From: Epiperipatus broadwayi
Taxonomy: Eukaryota; Onychophora; Udeonychophora; Euonychophora; Peripatidae
Reading direction: 5' to 3'
DNA length: 64,000 bases
Assembly: GCA_028023455.1 (NCBI GenBank)
Contig: JAQFVV010013363.1
Location: forward strand, 1 to 64,000
Position numbers and translations under genes: made by a program. Shown here one piece after another: positions 37,304 through 49,590 of this stretch; within the stretch, counting starts at the first letter, position 1, and every line of letters begins with the position of its first letter. Under the pieces are notes generated by a model. That model had not been told where the DNA came from, made no database searches, and saw only the letters and a list, made by a program, of their open reading frames with translations.

Positions 37304-38334
37304 ATGTTCCTTTACTTAATTTTATTATTCTATATATCACTCCACCTCTGCATTATCTTCATAAATCACTCTCAAATAAATGTTTGCCCTTAGTTATAAA
37401 TAAATATTTTAATTAAATAAATATATGTCTGCCATTACTCTTATAACCCATACTTTAGACTCTTGCATTGCAAAGGTATAAATCCCTCCAGGCATGCATT
37501 AGAAATACTTACTTGAGAATTTTAGGTAGCTAGATTACGCCCTCAAATAAATCAATTCCTTTTGTAAACAAATAAATAAATGTATTCTTTAAAATATAAT
37601 CATGTCGCAAATCCCGCTACTGAAGCTTTTAATCCATAAATATTGTTAGTAAATGATCTTATTAAAATGTGTTAATAAATAATTTTAAACTATACGTCTG
37701 CAGTTACATTTCACTTATTCGATACCCATTCTATATATTTCCTTGATTATGTAAATATGAATGTTTAATTAATATTAGTTTGATTATTGGCTAACTCGAG
37801 AATAAAATCATGAGTCTCTTGCATATCCCTGACCACCGTGCCTAAGGAAATATTTACTAATGTCGCATCAGATGCGTTGTTTCGTGGATTGTATTGTGGA
37901 ACCGATAAACTATGTTCGAACTCAGTACAATGGGTGGCTTTGCTACTCGATGGTGCTGCTGTTCTGTATGGTGGTCGAATTCTGCACTATGTTTACGAGT
38001 CACATGTTTTCTGACCGTTACAACATGTAATCATAAATTAAATGTCATGTAGTTCAATCTCTTATGAGTCTAGCAATAAATTAAATGGTAGTCATTTCTT
38101 TTGTTTATTTTGTTTATAATTTTATTACTAATAAAGTGTTTGTATTTTCATATATATATATATTGCATTGGGTGTCTTGTTTGCCACAGGGAAGTCATAT
38201 AGTTATAATGTAATTCTAGGAGTCTTTCTTTCCCTGATCATTGATCCCTATTTAAAATGAGGTAGTCTGTGGTTTAGAACGAGTTGTGGTGGTATAAATT
38301 ACTAGTTGTTGTAGGCTCATCCTGACCATTACAA
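37304..38334. other. Intergenic DNA with possible LTR-like ends
   Basis: CpG-containing DNA at 37790-38020 ends CTGACCGTTACAA. A short unit of about 170 bp (38162-38331) ends CTGACCATTACAA and is bracketed by (TA)n. No partner LTR or coding region is seen. Confidence 0.3.
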
Positions 38335-38630
38335 TATATATATAAAATCAAAATTACTCCAAATTAGCAACTCAACCAGATTAGCCAAGAAAATAAACTC
38401 TAAAACCCTACCAATGATTTCATTGCTACAAGCAGACTTCTCAAGAACTACAAAATAACAACATATTTAAATTAAACATTACCCACAATTCCACTTACTT
38501 CCCATACACTCTTAATATTAAAAAACCTTTTAAATAAGTTAATTGCTTCAGAATCATACATTTTTAATAATAAAGATTCTTTAATTTTTCTTTTTATTTC
38601 TCTCAAAGAAGACAACCTTAGCTTCATCAA
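38335..38630 (-). mobile_element. Penelope-like 3' fragment, minus arm of an inverted pair
   Basis: Read on the minus strand, this is the last part of the GIY-YIG ORF (beginning at DEAKVVFFE) plus the 3' tail with the AAGTCTGCTTGTAGCA hairpin motif. It matches 58281-58590. Its 5' end abuts the plus arm that begins at about 38628. The reading frame is broken. Confidence 0.8.
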
Positions 38631-38870
38631 TTAACTTATTTAAAATTTCTTTTTATATTAACAGTGTATGGAAAATAAGTGTAATTGTGAGTAATGTTTA
38701 GCTTAAAGATGTTATTTTGTAGTTCTTTATACTTGGAAAGTCTGCTTGTAACAGTGAAACCATTGGTCAAATTTTAGAGTTTATTTTCTTGGCTAATCCA
38801 GTTAAGTTGTGAATTTGGGGTAATTTTAATTAATTATTGAGTAGTTTAGCTTTATGCTTTTAAGGTATAT
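38628..38870 (+). mobile_element. Penelope-like 3' fragment, plus arm of the inverted pair
   Basis: It starts at the codons for INLF near the ORF end (TTAACTTATTTAAAA) and runs through the stop and the tail (AAAGTCTGCTTGTAACAG at about 38738) to GTAGTTTAGCTTTATGC and a TA-rich end. The arms join with no spacer and share only a few bases (CAATT) at the junction. The 5'-to-5' arrangement is the same as at 58281-60716. Confidence 0.8.
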
Positions 38871-41634
38871 ATGTATATAGTGGTCCAAACAGATTAGAGT
38901 TGATAAAAGGACTGAATATATATTTTGTCTGAAGAATGATACTGTAAGGATCTAAATCATGGTGCAGAAAAATGAAAAGAATATCTCATAGAGAAATATG
39001 TAATAAAAACATAGTAATACTAAAAATTATGCAATTATTTTGAAAATGGGTGAGAAAAAAATTCTTATTGAAAAAATTTAAACAAAAAAAATTACAATGT
39101 GTGGTTTCATAGGGACAGACTGTATCATGAGAAAAAGATGAAAAAGTATAATTAAAAAAGTTGTAAGTTGGTTAAATGTTTATAGAATAAAAGACTAGAA
39201 CATGATAAAGAATATTAAACATAAATCACAAATTTAACAATTAAATTTGGTGTAGTTATATATGGGAAATTCTGGAGATTAAGGTCTAAGGATCATGACT
39301 CAGTCGTATCATTTCCAGTACTGGAAAACCAAATGATAAACTGTTCCATTATTAATATCATTATTATTAATAATTTGTCAAAAGATAGATCTATATCTTA
39401 CCTGAGTGCCCTTTTTTCTGAACAACTCCTTAATACTCACAAATGTTCATTTCTTTAGAATTTTCATTAACTTTCCATTATTACTTCTGTTTTTCTCATT
39501 CCCTTTTAACATATCTTTTTATCTTTCTCTATGTTCATTGCAAATAAACTCTTCTCTTTAATTTTATCCATAATGCCCTGTGTAGGTTATTGCAGTGGTA
39601 GAAGGCCAGGCTATGAATTGTACTGCTTTCAGTTCTATTCCAATACTAGTAAGAACTTATTATTAATTCTTGAGCAATGACTTTATTTGAATTTTTTTTA
39701 ATGTGTTTTTTTTTTCATTTACTTTTTCAACACCTGGATATTTTTAAAATTATCTTTTCAATTGTCTTCAAATCTTTTGTACACCCTCAGTTCTATTATA
39801 TTGTAATCATTCTCCAGCTCAGAAACTCTGAACTTTTTTTTCACTAACATGCACTTTATGAATAATTTTTGCTTGACAGATGACCTAAAGTTATCAAACT
39901 CCTGAATCTCTATACTTATATAGAAGCTTGATACTTTTTCATTACACCACTTTCACATAAGATAGAGACTGGATTCTGTTTAGTTTTAACATCTTATGAA
40001 ATGATAACAATTGTTACTCTACAATGCATCCTTTATCTCAACTCCAGTGTTTTATAAGAGCCTACCAGCACAAACAAAGTGTTAAAAGTTTATAGAAACC
40101 AATAACTAGTTTGTGTAAGAATAGGGTACTGAAAATGTATTAAACTGTCAACTCAAAAATGAAGAAACCTCATCTGATGAGTGAAATTTGTTTTCCAAAT
40201 AAATGCATAATAAAATAGGGGAAACTAAGTTTCTCCATTGATAGATAATTATGATATGCTAGAATTAAAATGAGAAATACACTACTGAAACAAAACAAAA
40301 AAAAATTCAAAATATTTTTGCAACACAATTAATATTTATTCTCACACAAGAGGCTAAAATTGGACAGAAAGCATTCCTTAATTATGATAATTAGATAAAG
40401 AAAAATTATCAGGCTGTCAACACAGACATGTAGATTCAGGTGTTTGATATATGTTGCTCATCTGTTGAGTGAAGATTGGTCATGAAATACATGTGTAGTG
40501 AAAGAGGATGTTGGAGTTTCTGTTGGTGAATGTATCTGATATTATGTAGTAGAAATGAATTCACTGATAAAACAAAAACAATTCGAAAATATTTTTGCAT
40601 AATCATGTGTTCTATGACATTTAATTTGATCTTTTAAAAAAAAAAAAACAAATTTTAGCTACTGTTGAGTTAGGTTAATCAGGTTAAAAGCAGTTTATTA
40701 TATTTCTCAAGTAAAATCTGTAAAGTACTTCCTAACAATTTGTTTCTTTCCATAGACATCTTAATATCTTTTTTTTTTTTTGTTTAAAAAAGTAATTTAT
40801 TTCTGCCTTCTATGTGTTGATAATTCTACTATTTCAGAAAGTAATAATTTAAGACACGTCTTTTCACATATACAAACTATTTACAAACTGAAGTGTGTCA
40901 TCTGCCTTCTCAGATAACTTTAATATAATCGTCTCTTTTTAAAATTTGTTTGTTTGAAGAAAAAAAATACAACTACAAAGAATAGTTTTATTTTAAAATA
41001 TATTTATTTAAAATAGATCAGAATATCAAATGAAGGGGGGGGGTGTTTAAAGTATAGTGTGCATCAATTTACAGTGTTGAAATATTGTGTCATTGTTATC
41101 ATTGCAGCCCATGAAGTTTCAGTGCTGAAATTTCTTATGTACACCCAAGCAGCAATCCATATGATTATTATTATTAACTAGACCTTCTAAATGTGTATGC
41201 CATAATAACTCCAGAAGAAAAAGTTACAAAATATTACATATGTTTCCATAAATATTTGCATAAAAAAGTTAAGGCAAATAATACTTGAAATGTGCTTGCA
41301 CAAACACACAAATTCTATTGTCACAATTAGTATAAAACAATGACTAATAGCATGAAAGATTCATAATGACTGATTCTATACTAACATAAATGATTTGTAA
41401 TAATAATGTAAAATAAATAGAAAATGGAAAGTGGAAATGAAGAAAGAATGCAAAGAGGGGGAGAGACATAATAATATATAAAACAGAATAATATTAAAAA
41501 TATTTAAAATTCTATTTCAATGTATATAAGATAGTTGATATCTTTTTCTGTGTGATATTGAGTATCAATACCAGGTACACAAAAATAACTGGTAAGAGTA
41601 AGGGTTTCAAAATTTTGAAGACTAACAAGTTAAA
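38871..41634. other. AT-rich intergenic DNA with a possible tRNA-like relic
   Basis: At 39580-39645 GTTATTGCAGTGGTAGAAGG and TTTCAGTTCTATTCCA have the spacing and partial sequence of tRNA A and B boxes, so a decayed SINE is possible. A run of nine G lies at 41035-41043. No gene is supported. Confidence 0.3.
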
Positions 41635-41950
41635 AATAATAGAGATAAAAATGTTTTTTATTATATTAAATGCTTTTATTGACTGTGCACCAAAAAGCAA
41701 AACAATATTTTTTTTTTCAATCATAATTGGGATTTTTAGATTTAATTTGAAATAAAAACATGGGGGGCAAAAATTAATTAAGTTGATTCCTATTTTTTTA
41801 TAATGGGGATTGACTCAATTAATTTCTGGACCTGTTATTTCAAATTAAATCTAAAAACCCCAATGGTGGTTGAAAAATATATATATTTTGTTTTTTAGTG
41901 CATTGTCAATAAGGCATTTAATATAAAAAATATTTAACTTTATTATTTTA
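41635..41950. mobile_element. Foldback MITE-like element, copy 1
   Basis: Two arms of roughly 120-140 bp are inverted around about 41795. GGGATTTTTAGATTTAATTT at 41730 faces AAATTAAATCTAAAAACCCC at 41842. The outer ends read TTATATTAAATGC and GCATTTAATATAA. Short open frames on both strands are by-products of the symmetry. A second copy is at 44013-44318. Confidence 0.7.
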
Positions 41951-42289
41951 AATGCTTTTGTTGAAGTTGAAAAATCAGTTTGTTTGCTTGTTTGTTTATT
42001 TGTTAAGTCATTAGAGGGTGGTATAAAGATTTTTTCATTCAATTTAATAACATTTTAAAATTGATATGTAATATATACAAGTTCAATATAACTAGTTAAA
42101 ATTATGTACATATTGTTTAAAATTTCTATGAAAGTGATATGACACATTAACTTTTTAACTAGGTTAATTAGTTTCTTAGATAGAAAGAATGGGAGAAATG
42201 TTTTAAATAACACTCACTATCAATTTTATTTATTATGATTTATGTAATAAAAATTATTTATAATATAAAAAATATATTACAGAAAAGTT

Positions 42290-43578
42290 ACTGACTTATT
42301 ATACATTTATTAAACATTTGCTTTTATTATTGAAAGATTCTATGTATTTTACTTATAATGGTAATTTTTATAAGATTAAGAAAGTATGGATATAGGTTAT
42401 ATTATTTCTCATTTAACTTGTTCAGTTTATATTAATTATTTGGAAAAGGAAATTATTATTAAGGATTGATTATATTTAAAGTTATTTGTTAGATGTGTTG
42501 ATGATTGTTTATTTGTAGTTGAGAATAATAAATTGAAAGAGTTGGGAAATGAGTTTAATTGTTTTGATCTTTTTATAAAATATGTTGTAGAAGGAGGAGG
42601 ATTAGATTTTGTTAAATTAAATTTTTTAGATTTATTGATGATTAGAAATGTAAAGAATAATTGTTTGGTATGTAGTAATTATGTTAAGAGTAGAGATTAA
42701 GATCTATAATTAAACCTGATAGCTATTAATCTGTATCTTATAAAATAGCTGTTTTAAGAAATTATTGTTTTAGAAATAAGACACTTGATAATTCTAAAGG
42801 GGTAGCTTTGTTTCAAAAAGGCCAATTTTATAAAGATTATTTGAGTGTTAGCTACTATGATAAATTTGTTAAAATAATTTTATTTAACAGTATTAATATT
42901 TGTAATAATGTAAAGGATAAAAAAAAATACAATTTTATTTCTTTGCCATTTAAATTGTCATCTTATAGAATTGTATATAAAAATAGTAATTTGTTTGGTT
43001 ATAAGAAAATTGCTTGGAAAAGTGGTATTACTTTGAATAATTTATTAAATAATACAAAGGAAATTTTTGATAGAAAGACTTTTCCTGGAGTAGTGTATAT
43101 TATCCCTTGTTTTTGTAAGAAGGTATATATAGGTTGGAGTAATTTGTGCTTAAATGAAAAAATAAAGATACATAAAAGTAGGGTTAGAAATAAATATCTT
43201 AGTTCTGTTTTATATACCCATGAAAAAGATACAGGCCATGCTATTAATTTTGATAAGGTTAAGGTTGTCTTTTTTGAGATAAATGAAATAAGATTTAATT
43301 AACCTTTATTATTAAAAAAATAATGATTCTGAACTTATTTAAAAGTTCTTTTAATATTAAGCATGTATGGGATGTAAGTGGAATTGTGGGCAATGTTTCA
43401 TTTAAGTTTGTAGTTCTTTACACTTGAGAAGTCTGATTGTACCAATAAAATCATTGGTTGTGATTTAGTTTCTTTTTTTGGCAAGTTTATTATTTTGGCT
43501 AATTTTGTTGAGATGTGAATTTGGGATAATTTTGATTATTTTATTGATAAATTTAGTTTTAGGATGTTAATGTTTATA
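42290..43578 (+). mobile_element. Penelope-like element, 5'-truncated, decayed
   Basis: It is collinear with the 58-60 kb copies, from the reverse-transcriptase segment (TATGTATTTTACTTATAATG) through the CVDD catalytic motif (normally YVDD, about 42498), the GIY-YIG region and the 3' tail (AGAAGTCTGATTGTACCA at 43427). Stops and shifts split the frame. The longest surviving frame is 42808-43302. The two foldback elements at 41635 and 44013 flank it. Confidence 0.85.
42808..43302 (+). pseudogene. Penelope-like GIY-YIG endonuclease region, broken
   Basis: The 164-residue frame matches the C-terminal part of the intact ORF at 58421-59581. It contains GVVYIIPCFCKKVYIGWSNL, the GIY-YIG core of the endonuclease that cuts target DNA for Penelope-like retrotransposition. 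One residue of the CLFCKK stretch is missing and IGQ has become IGW. The frame ends early after NEIRFN, before the final 40 or so residues. It is one fragment of the decayed element at 42290-43578. Confidence 0.8.
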
Positions 43579-43628
43579 TATAATTGTGTACACATGCTAA
43601 ATATGATATATACATTAAGAGTATAATA

Positions 43629-43730
43629 TTAACTTATATATATATAAACACTAAAGATATGAAATTGATTTAAAGTAAATTAACTTATATATACACACAC
43701 TAAAGATATGAAATTGATTTAAAGTAAATT
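43629..43730. repeat. Tandem duplication, 51-bp period
   Basis: TTAACTTATATATA and then ACTAAAGATATGAAATTGAT with TTAAAGTAAA occur twice in direct succession, just downstream of the Penelope-like copy. Confidence 0.85.
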
Positions 43731-44012
43731 ATATGTATTAAGATAATAAGTTCACTTACAATATAGTTTTCGTAATCATCTTTTTTTTAAAAAAAAAAAT
43801 CAACTCAAAATAAAATATTTCATTTTTTAATCACTTACATACACACATATTATTATTATGTACACATACTAAATAGGATATATACATATACATTTTAACT
43901 TATAACAGAAATATCTAGTGATATATATATATATATCAACCATAAGTGTCCAGCTAATTTAAAATATGATATAGTTTTACATTTTCATTTACTGTATCAG
44001 TACTAAAACCTT

Positions 44013-44318
44013 AAAATAATTAGATATTTTTTAATATATTAAATGCTTTTGCATTAAAAATAAAAAAAGATAATTTAACTATAATTGGAGTTTTTAGATT
44101 TAACTTAAAATAAAAGCATGAGGGGAAAGTTCAAAAATTAATTAAGTCATTCCACATTTTTCATAAAGGATTGATTTAATTAATTGTAACTCCCTCTCCC
44201 CCATGTTTTCATTTCAAGTTAAATCAAAAATCCTCAATTGTAGTTGAAGAAACATTTTTTTTCTTTTAAATGCATGGTTAATAAAGAATTTAATATATAT
44301 ATATATATTTATCTCCAT
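44013..44318. mobile_element. Foldback MITE-like element, copy 2
   Basis: It has the same inverted-arm plan as 41635-41950. GAGTTTTTAGATTTAACTTA near 44090 faces AAGTTAAATCAAAAATCC near 44215. The ends read TTAATATATTAAATGC and GAATTTAATATATAT. Only the arms and the short centre are present, and there is no coding capacity. Confidence 0.65.
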
Positions 44319-44639
44319 TATGTCTGTTTTTCTGGATAAAATCTTGTAATTCAGTTTTCATCCACTTTTTAATTTACAATCTACTTGAATCTTTTATTAT
44401 ATATGTATTACCAATAACAATCCAACTTATTCAAATTTGTAAACAATTTTAGCAACAAAAAAAAGTAATTTAAATTTTATATGAGATTTAAGTTCTCTTT
44501 GCAGTTAAATTGTATCCAAACTTTTTTTTATTCCTAATTTCTGGCACAATAATAAACTACAAAAATAAAAAAGCATTTTAATGTTCACAAATGCATTAAA
44601 AGTAAAAGAAATATCTCCTTCTCCCAATGTTCACAGTAT

Positions 44640-46000
44640 GTTTAGCATTATGTGACCAAAAACAAAAATGTGAGATCATATTTCAAAATATTCATAGTAA
44701 TTTTACTTCTGAATATGACTGCCTCATGCTTTTATTGCTGGTCACATAATACTATAAATACTGGGAAAGGTGAAAAAAATCATTATTTTATATTTTGGTG
44801 GATTTATGTAAATAAAAGAATTTTCTTTGGTTTTTTTTTTTTGGATATATATTTTTTTACATTTATATTCTTTTATGCAACTACAGTGCTGTTTTATGTT
44901 TTTGATAAATGAGTTGATGTCATTTATATTTTCTAATCTTTTGCTAAAGATTTCTGGCAATATGGAAAAATCTAGTTCAGCATGAATTGTAATTTGGGAA
45001 ATAACATCTTGGTAAACTAGAAAAATGTTATTAAGCATGAATTGCATCTTTTCAGGTTTAGGTTTTTAGTACTTTTAAAATAAAACATTGGAGCTTGTTA
45101 CCATGACTGTAAACAAATGAACTATTTGCTGCAGGATTACAATGGAAACATCTGACCATGTGATATATCTGTTGCCATATTGTTTTTAAAATTATCATTT
45201 AATAATTTGATTTTTGTTAAAATTTTGAATGAAAATTATCACAGAGCATTGAAAAAAGGTGTAAATTAATTCTGAATTCAACAAAGTGTGTACAGGGAAG
45301 TTTTTTTATCTTTTCAGCTTTAGGTTTTTAGTAATTTCTAAATGTGAAACTGTGGAGTTTATTATCTTGATTCTGAACAGGTGAACCATTTGCTGCTGAA
45401 CTTCTTATTTTTATTTTTTAAATTTAATTGGGAATTACTGAATTCATAAATGTTTGTTATAGCTACAGTTATTTTAGCCAAACTACATGATATGTATTTG
45501 TAAAATATAATAATCATCTTAGTACATGCATTTTTAGCTGTGTAATAAAAAGTCAGAGATATTTTCTTCCAGTAATGTTAAATACTATATTTTTTTACTT
45601 GGATTTTTTGGCAAAATTGAGCTACCCATATGAATTTATCAAATGTGGTACTGTTTGCTCTTTCTTCATTATTCCCCCTCCTTCCCCTCAGAGCTCTATT
45701 ATATCAATATAGCAAAGTACAAATGTATTAATTAATTATTTGGATTAATGATTTCTAAGGACCTTTCTAATTTTGGTTAAAAGTGGCAGATATAAATATA
45801 TATAGTAATTCAAATTTTTTGTATTTGTTAATTACAGAGTAAACACAGAATTTATTTTATGAGCATTATTTTTTTATTGATCAATGGAGAAAAATATCTT
45901 CAGCAATTTTTAGTAACATGGGTGGTTATCAACTTGAGAATGTAATTTAATTTTCTGGGTATGATACTATAGAGTTTGCTATTATAAAATCATATTGTTG
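44640..46000. repeat. Degenerate direct repeats, roughly 280-bp spacing
   Basis: TTTCAGGTTTAGGTTTTTAG (about 45051) and TTTCAGCTTTAGGTTTTTAG (about 45315) are followed by related bases up to ACTATTTGCTGC and CCATTTGCTGC. Weaker echoes are seen near 45560-45660 and 45895-45990. This is probably an old tandem array of unknown family. Two overlapping short frames at 44652-45047 appear fortuitous. Confidence 0.4.
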
Positions 46001-46462
46001 TTGGACTGAATGTGTTAAATATATGAACAATAAAAGTCTTTCTAAAAAGTATTTATGGTGATCTTATTTCATGTTTTTATTGGAAAGGTGCAACCATTTA
46101 TATTATATAGATTATATCAAAGTCATTCTAAGAAGTGCAATATTTTTATTGGAAATACGTGATGGAGAATAGAATGCATTGGAGAGTTACAATTAGACAT
46201 GATGTTGCAATATTTATTTTTTTGCCGAGAAAGTTAGATGAAAGCACAAAATATCAAATATAAAGAATAATGGAGCAGTGTATTCAAATGTGAATGTATT
46301 TATTGTTCAAAGGTTTCATCTCTAAAGTATTATTATTGTTTTGATTATTTTGTTTAGCTGTTTATTTTTTTCTCTTTTGTGGTTGGATTGGCCATACTCG
46401 TTTGGGTATAACTACTGCTAATGATGATGACAATATACATATATTGCCACTATCTTCTAACC

Positions 46463-46867
46463 CAGGGGTGAGAAAATAGTGGCCTAAGGGCCACATGCAG
46501 CCCACTAAGAGTTTTTATGTGGCCCGCCAAGACAATCAGAAAAATCCGCCTTGAACTGAGATTTCCTTCCCATACATGACCGCAGATTCATCTCGTATGT
46601 TCCACTAGGATGGCCACATCAGTACACATGCACAGTGTAGATACAATGTGCAGTGCTTTTCCAGTTGATCTGATTAATTTCAATTTTGTCTTTGCAACTT
46701 TAGTGAAACCATGAACCTTTCGAAAAAATGTAAAACCGGTGATGAATGTTGTGTGTTTAATGAAGAAAAGTGTGGCCCTCCACTAACATTCGCTTCCACA
46801 AAGTGGCCCCTGATGCGGCCTTTCACCAACTTCTGTGGCCCTGAGCCAAAACAATTGCCCACCCCTA
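46463..46867 (+). mobile_element. Non-autonomous hAT element derived from a GTF2IRD2-like transposon
   Basis: The ends are CAGGGGTG (46463) and CACCCCTA (ending 46867). A perfect 8-bp duplication TTCTAACC lies at 46455-46462 and 46868-46875. Subterminal TGGCC/GGCCA words are frequent. At 46711 a short reading MNLSKKCKTGDECCVFNEEK resembles the N-terminus of hAT transposases of the GTF2IRD2/Charlie type and then runs straight into the 3' end. The element is therefore an internal-deletion derivative. Confidence 0.85.
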
Positions 46868-46875
46868 TTCTAACC

Positions 46876-48734
46876 AATACAGACTCACTTTTTACAGGCT
46901 CTACAAAAATAATCTAATTTTTTTTTTTATAAGATTTACAAGATGACTTAAAAACTTTCTGTTTTTATGTATATTTTATTTCTAATTATAAATGCTTCTG
47001 CTACCGTTATAGAGAGAGAAAAGTTCATATTCTCATATCCTAGAGCTCTATTGCACCGTAATGTAATGAATAACAGCATAGTCAATTAACCAGGTTAATA
47101 AAAATTTATTCGGAGACCAAGTTACATTCTGAGTATTAAAATGGCTGTTTGGATTTTGTTTGAACCTGCAATTTTCTCCAAATTTTTTTTCACTTTTATT
47201 AATTAATCCGGTCACCTTTACGTAATCAATTATATTACAACTTTGCTAAATGCTCAGAATTAATATTCTAGTGTTTATTCCATGACATAACAAACAAGCA
47301 AACAAAAAAGATGCCGATATAAAAAAAAATCTATTCATAGAAATACTAATAAAATTGAAATACAATTATATGTCAAAATATAACAAATTAAGGCAATACT
47401 TTTATTTGTTAAAAAAGTGTTCTGCGGGCTTTTTTATTGTTCTTTGACACAACTATATTTTTTACACTTTAAAAAATATTGACAGATAAAAGAGTGAAAT
47501 GGAATTTTCTTATTGTGGGATGATTCATTTCACAGATAATAAGAGATGAAAACGTCTGAACAAAACCTCTTTTTTTTGTTTGTAAATAGCATGTTTTATA
47601 AAGAAAGAGAAACTAGTATTTTCTAAAGCTAATTAAGTTTGATCGAAATTGTATTTAAAATTATATGATTTTTCTACTGAAAGAAAGGATTGAAATTCAA
47701 ACTGACGTGTATATTTAAAACGTGCCTTCTTTAAAATAAAATAAAAAATATCCTACAAATATTTTTATACACTCCTCTAGAAACAATTGGCATAAATATG
47801 CACACCCTCAAATGTTATTTTTCTGAGTTTTTTGAATTTTTTCCTGAGGGAGTAAAAAAAAAAAAAACAATTGCAAAAGGCACTCTTATTGTCCTGTAAC
47901 TGAGTCTATGCGCGCGTATGACCAGATGATACTACTTAATGACCAATTAGATATTTTGATATAATGATTTTTTTTAAAAATAACTTTATATGCATACTTT
48001 TTGTTTTAAAAAAAAAAAACTGATTATAATTGATATGCGTAGAAAGAACATTGATATACTATACTTTTCAATTTTGATTAGGATGTATTAATGTATTGTG
48101 ATTGATATTTTTTAAAAAGCAGGTGTAAAAATATGGAAATTGTACTAAATGCTCAAATAACTTTTTTTTAATATACTTAAATAACGACATACTGAAAACT
48201 ATAAATAATTTCCCGGATGCATTTTTTACTAAATCAACACTCCTACTCTTCTATTTGACTTAAGTTATAATCTCTTATTCATATCTTCATCTTTTATTTC
48301 GAATTTATCAATATCAAATTATTACAATTTGATTTACATGTATCAAAACTTTTTTATCCACAACTTTGATGCGATCCAAATCATATAGATACATTAATGA
48401 TTATTAGTAATTAATTATTAAGCTAGATATTATTATTATAATTTTTAATCCAGATATAAACTTTAAACCCAGTTAAAGATTAATATACCTCATTCTTTCC
48501 ATGTATTCATGTTTAATTAAAAAGCAAATATATTTATTCATCTTTTATTCAGTTTCAAGTTTCTGTTTGGACTAAAGATGAGATGACATTTTTTTTGCTT
48601 AATAAATGATTAATAATAATTGTTAAAGTATTTATCTGAAGTAAATGGTATTCAAGTTGTGAGTATAAAAAGTTTGACATATATAAATTAAAGTATAATA
48701 AGATTATAACAGCTAATTGAAAAAACCCAAGTAA
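46876..48734. other. AT-rich intergenic DNA; short match to the hammerhead cluster
   Basis: CCAGATATAAACTTTAAACC with AGTTAAAGATTAATATAC (about 48452-48490) matches the block at 13205-13260 and its inverted copy at 13728-13775, so a fragment of that hammerhead family is probably present. Nothing else was recognised. Confidence 0.4.
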
Positions 48735-49590
48735 ATGAATTTTTATTGCTATTCTGAATTACAGAATTGACATTATATTTTGGATTTGTAGATAATGAAT
48801 GGTAATTTTATTCTATAAGCATTTGGTAGTGTTTACAGCTTTCATGGATCTAAGTTATTGCTATATTCTAAAGAATGTTTATTAAAACAAAATAGTAGGT
48901 ATCAGACTATGTGATGACACTAAGTGGATTAAAATAATAAAGATTATGCAAGCATGATTTCATATTTCCAAAACTTTTACATAGTTTTATATAGGATATA
49001 TGAGCACAGATTTTCACATGATCCACCACCCTCCACTCTATCTCATAACACTGATACACCTGAATACATATATGTTGAAAAGATAAATAATCACCAATAT
49101 ACATATTTCATGTATAGATGTGTAGAGATGATAATCTGGACCAACTGATAATTACTGGTTTAGCATGAAATATGAATATTGGTGATTATTTATCTTTTTG
49201 ACATATATGTGTTCAGGTGTATCAGCATTATGAGATAGAATGGAGAGTTATGGGTTGTGTAAAAGTCTGTGCGCATATACCCTATATATTACATATATTG
49301 ATACAGGTATATAATAAGCCTGTATTTCATTTTTTATATAGTTTTGTAAAAACTTTTTCATAGATTGAATGAAACTTAAGTGAATAAAAATATATGAAAA
49401 TTATTTAAATTATCTATATTTTGCAGATGATGCCATTGCTTTTGCAAAGCATTTGACTTACTTCAAGAATTATGGAAGTCTTTTCCACCAGTGTAAATTT
49501 AAATTCTTTTTAAAACATCACATAAGAAAGTCAATATATTTTATATTTTTAGAATAGAAAAATCTTTAAAATTATCAAAGATAATCTGAA
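48735..49590 (+). mobile_element. Decayed RTE-clade LINE fragment, interrupted by a foldback insertion
   Basis: TTATATTTTGGATTTGTAGA (about 48778) matches the FVDYEKAF region of the RTE reverse transcriptase. CATATTTCCAAAACTTTTAC (48961) matches the ISPKLF region. After the insertion, TATTTTGCAGATGATGCC (about 49418) is the FADD motif. The order matches the 28-kb copy. It is heavily mutated and truncated on both sides. Confidence 0.8.
48995..49331. mobile_element. Foldback pair of the second hammerhead family, inserted in an RTE copy
   Basis: A 10-bp duplication TTTTATATAG (48985-48994 and 49332-49341) encloses the whole 337-bp insert. The two arms are inverted: CTGATACACCTGAATACATA at 49048 against TTCAGGTGTATCAGCATTAT at 49213. 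The right arm carries a hammerhead relic at 49144-49180 in which CTGATGA has become CTGATAA, so it should be inactive. The 5' ends meet at about 49107-49125. The arms match 55316-55824. Confidence 0.75.

Noticed and set aside
41512-42042. Three overlapping open frames on both strands
   Set aside because: They are produced by the inverted arms of the foldback element; translations are AT-biased and mirror each other.
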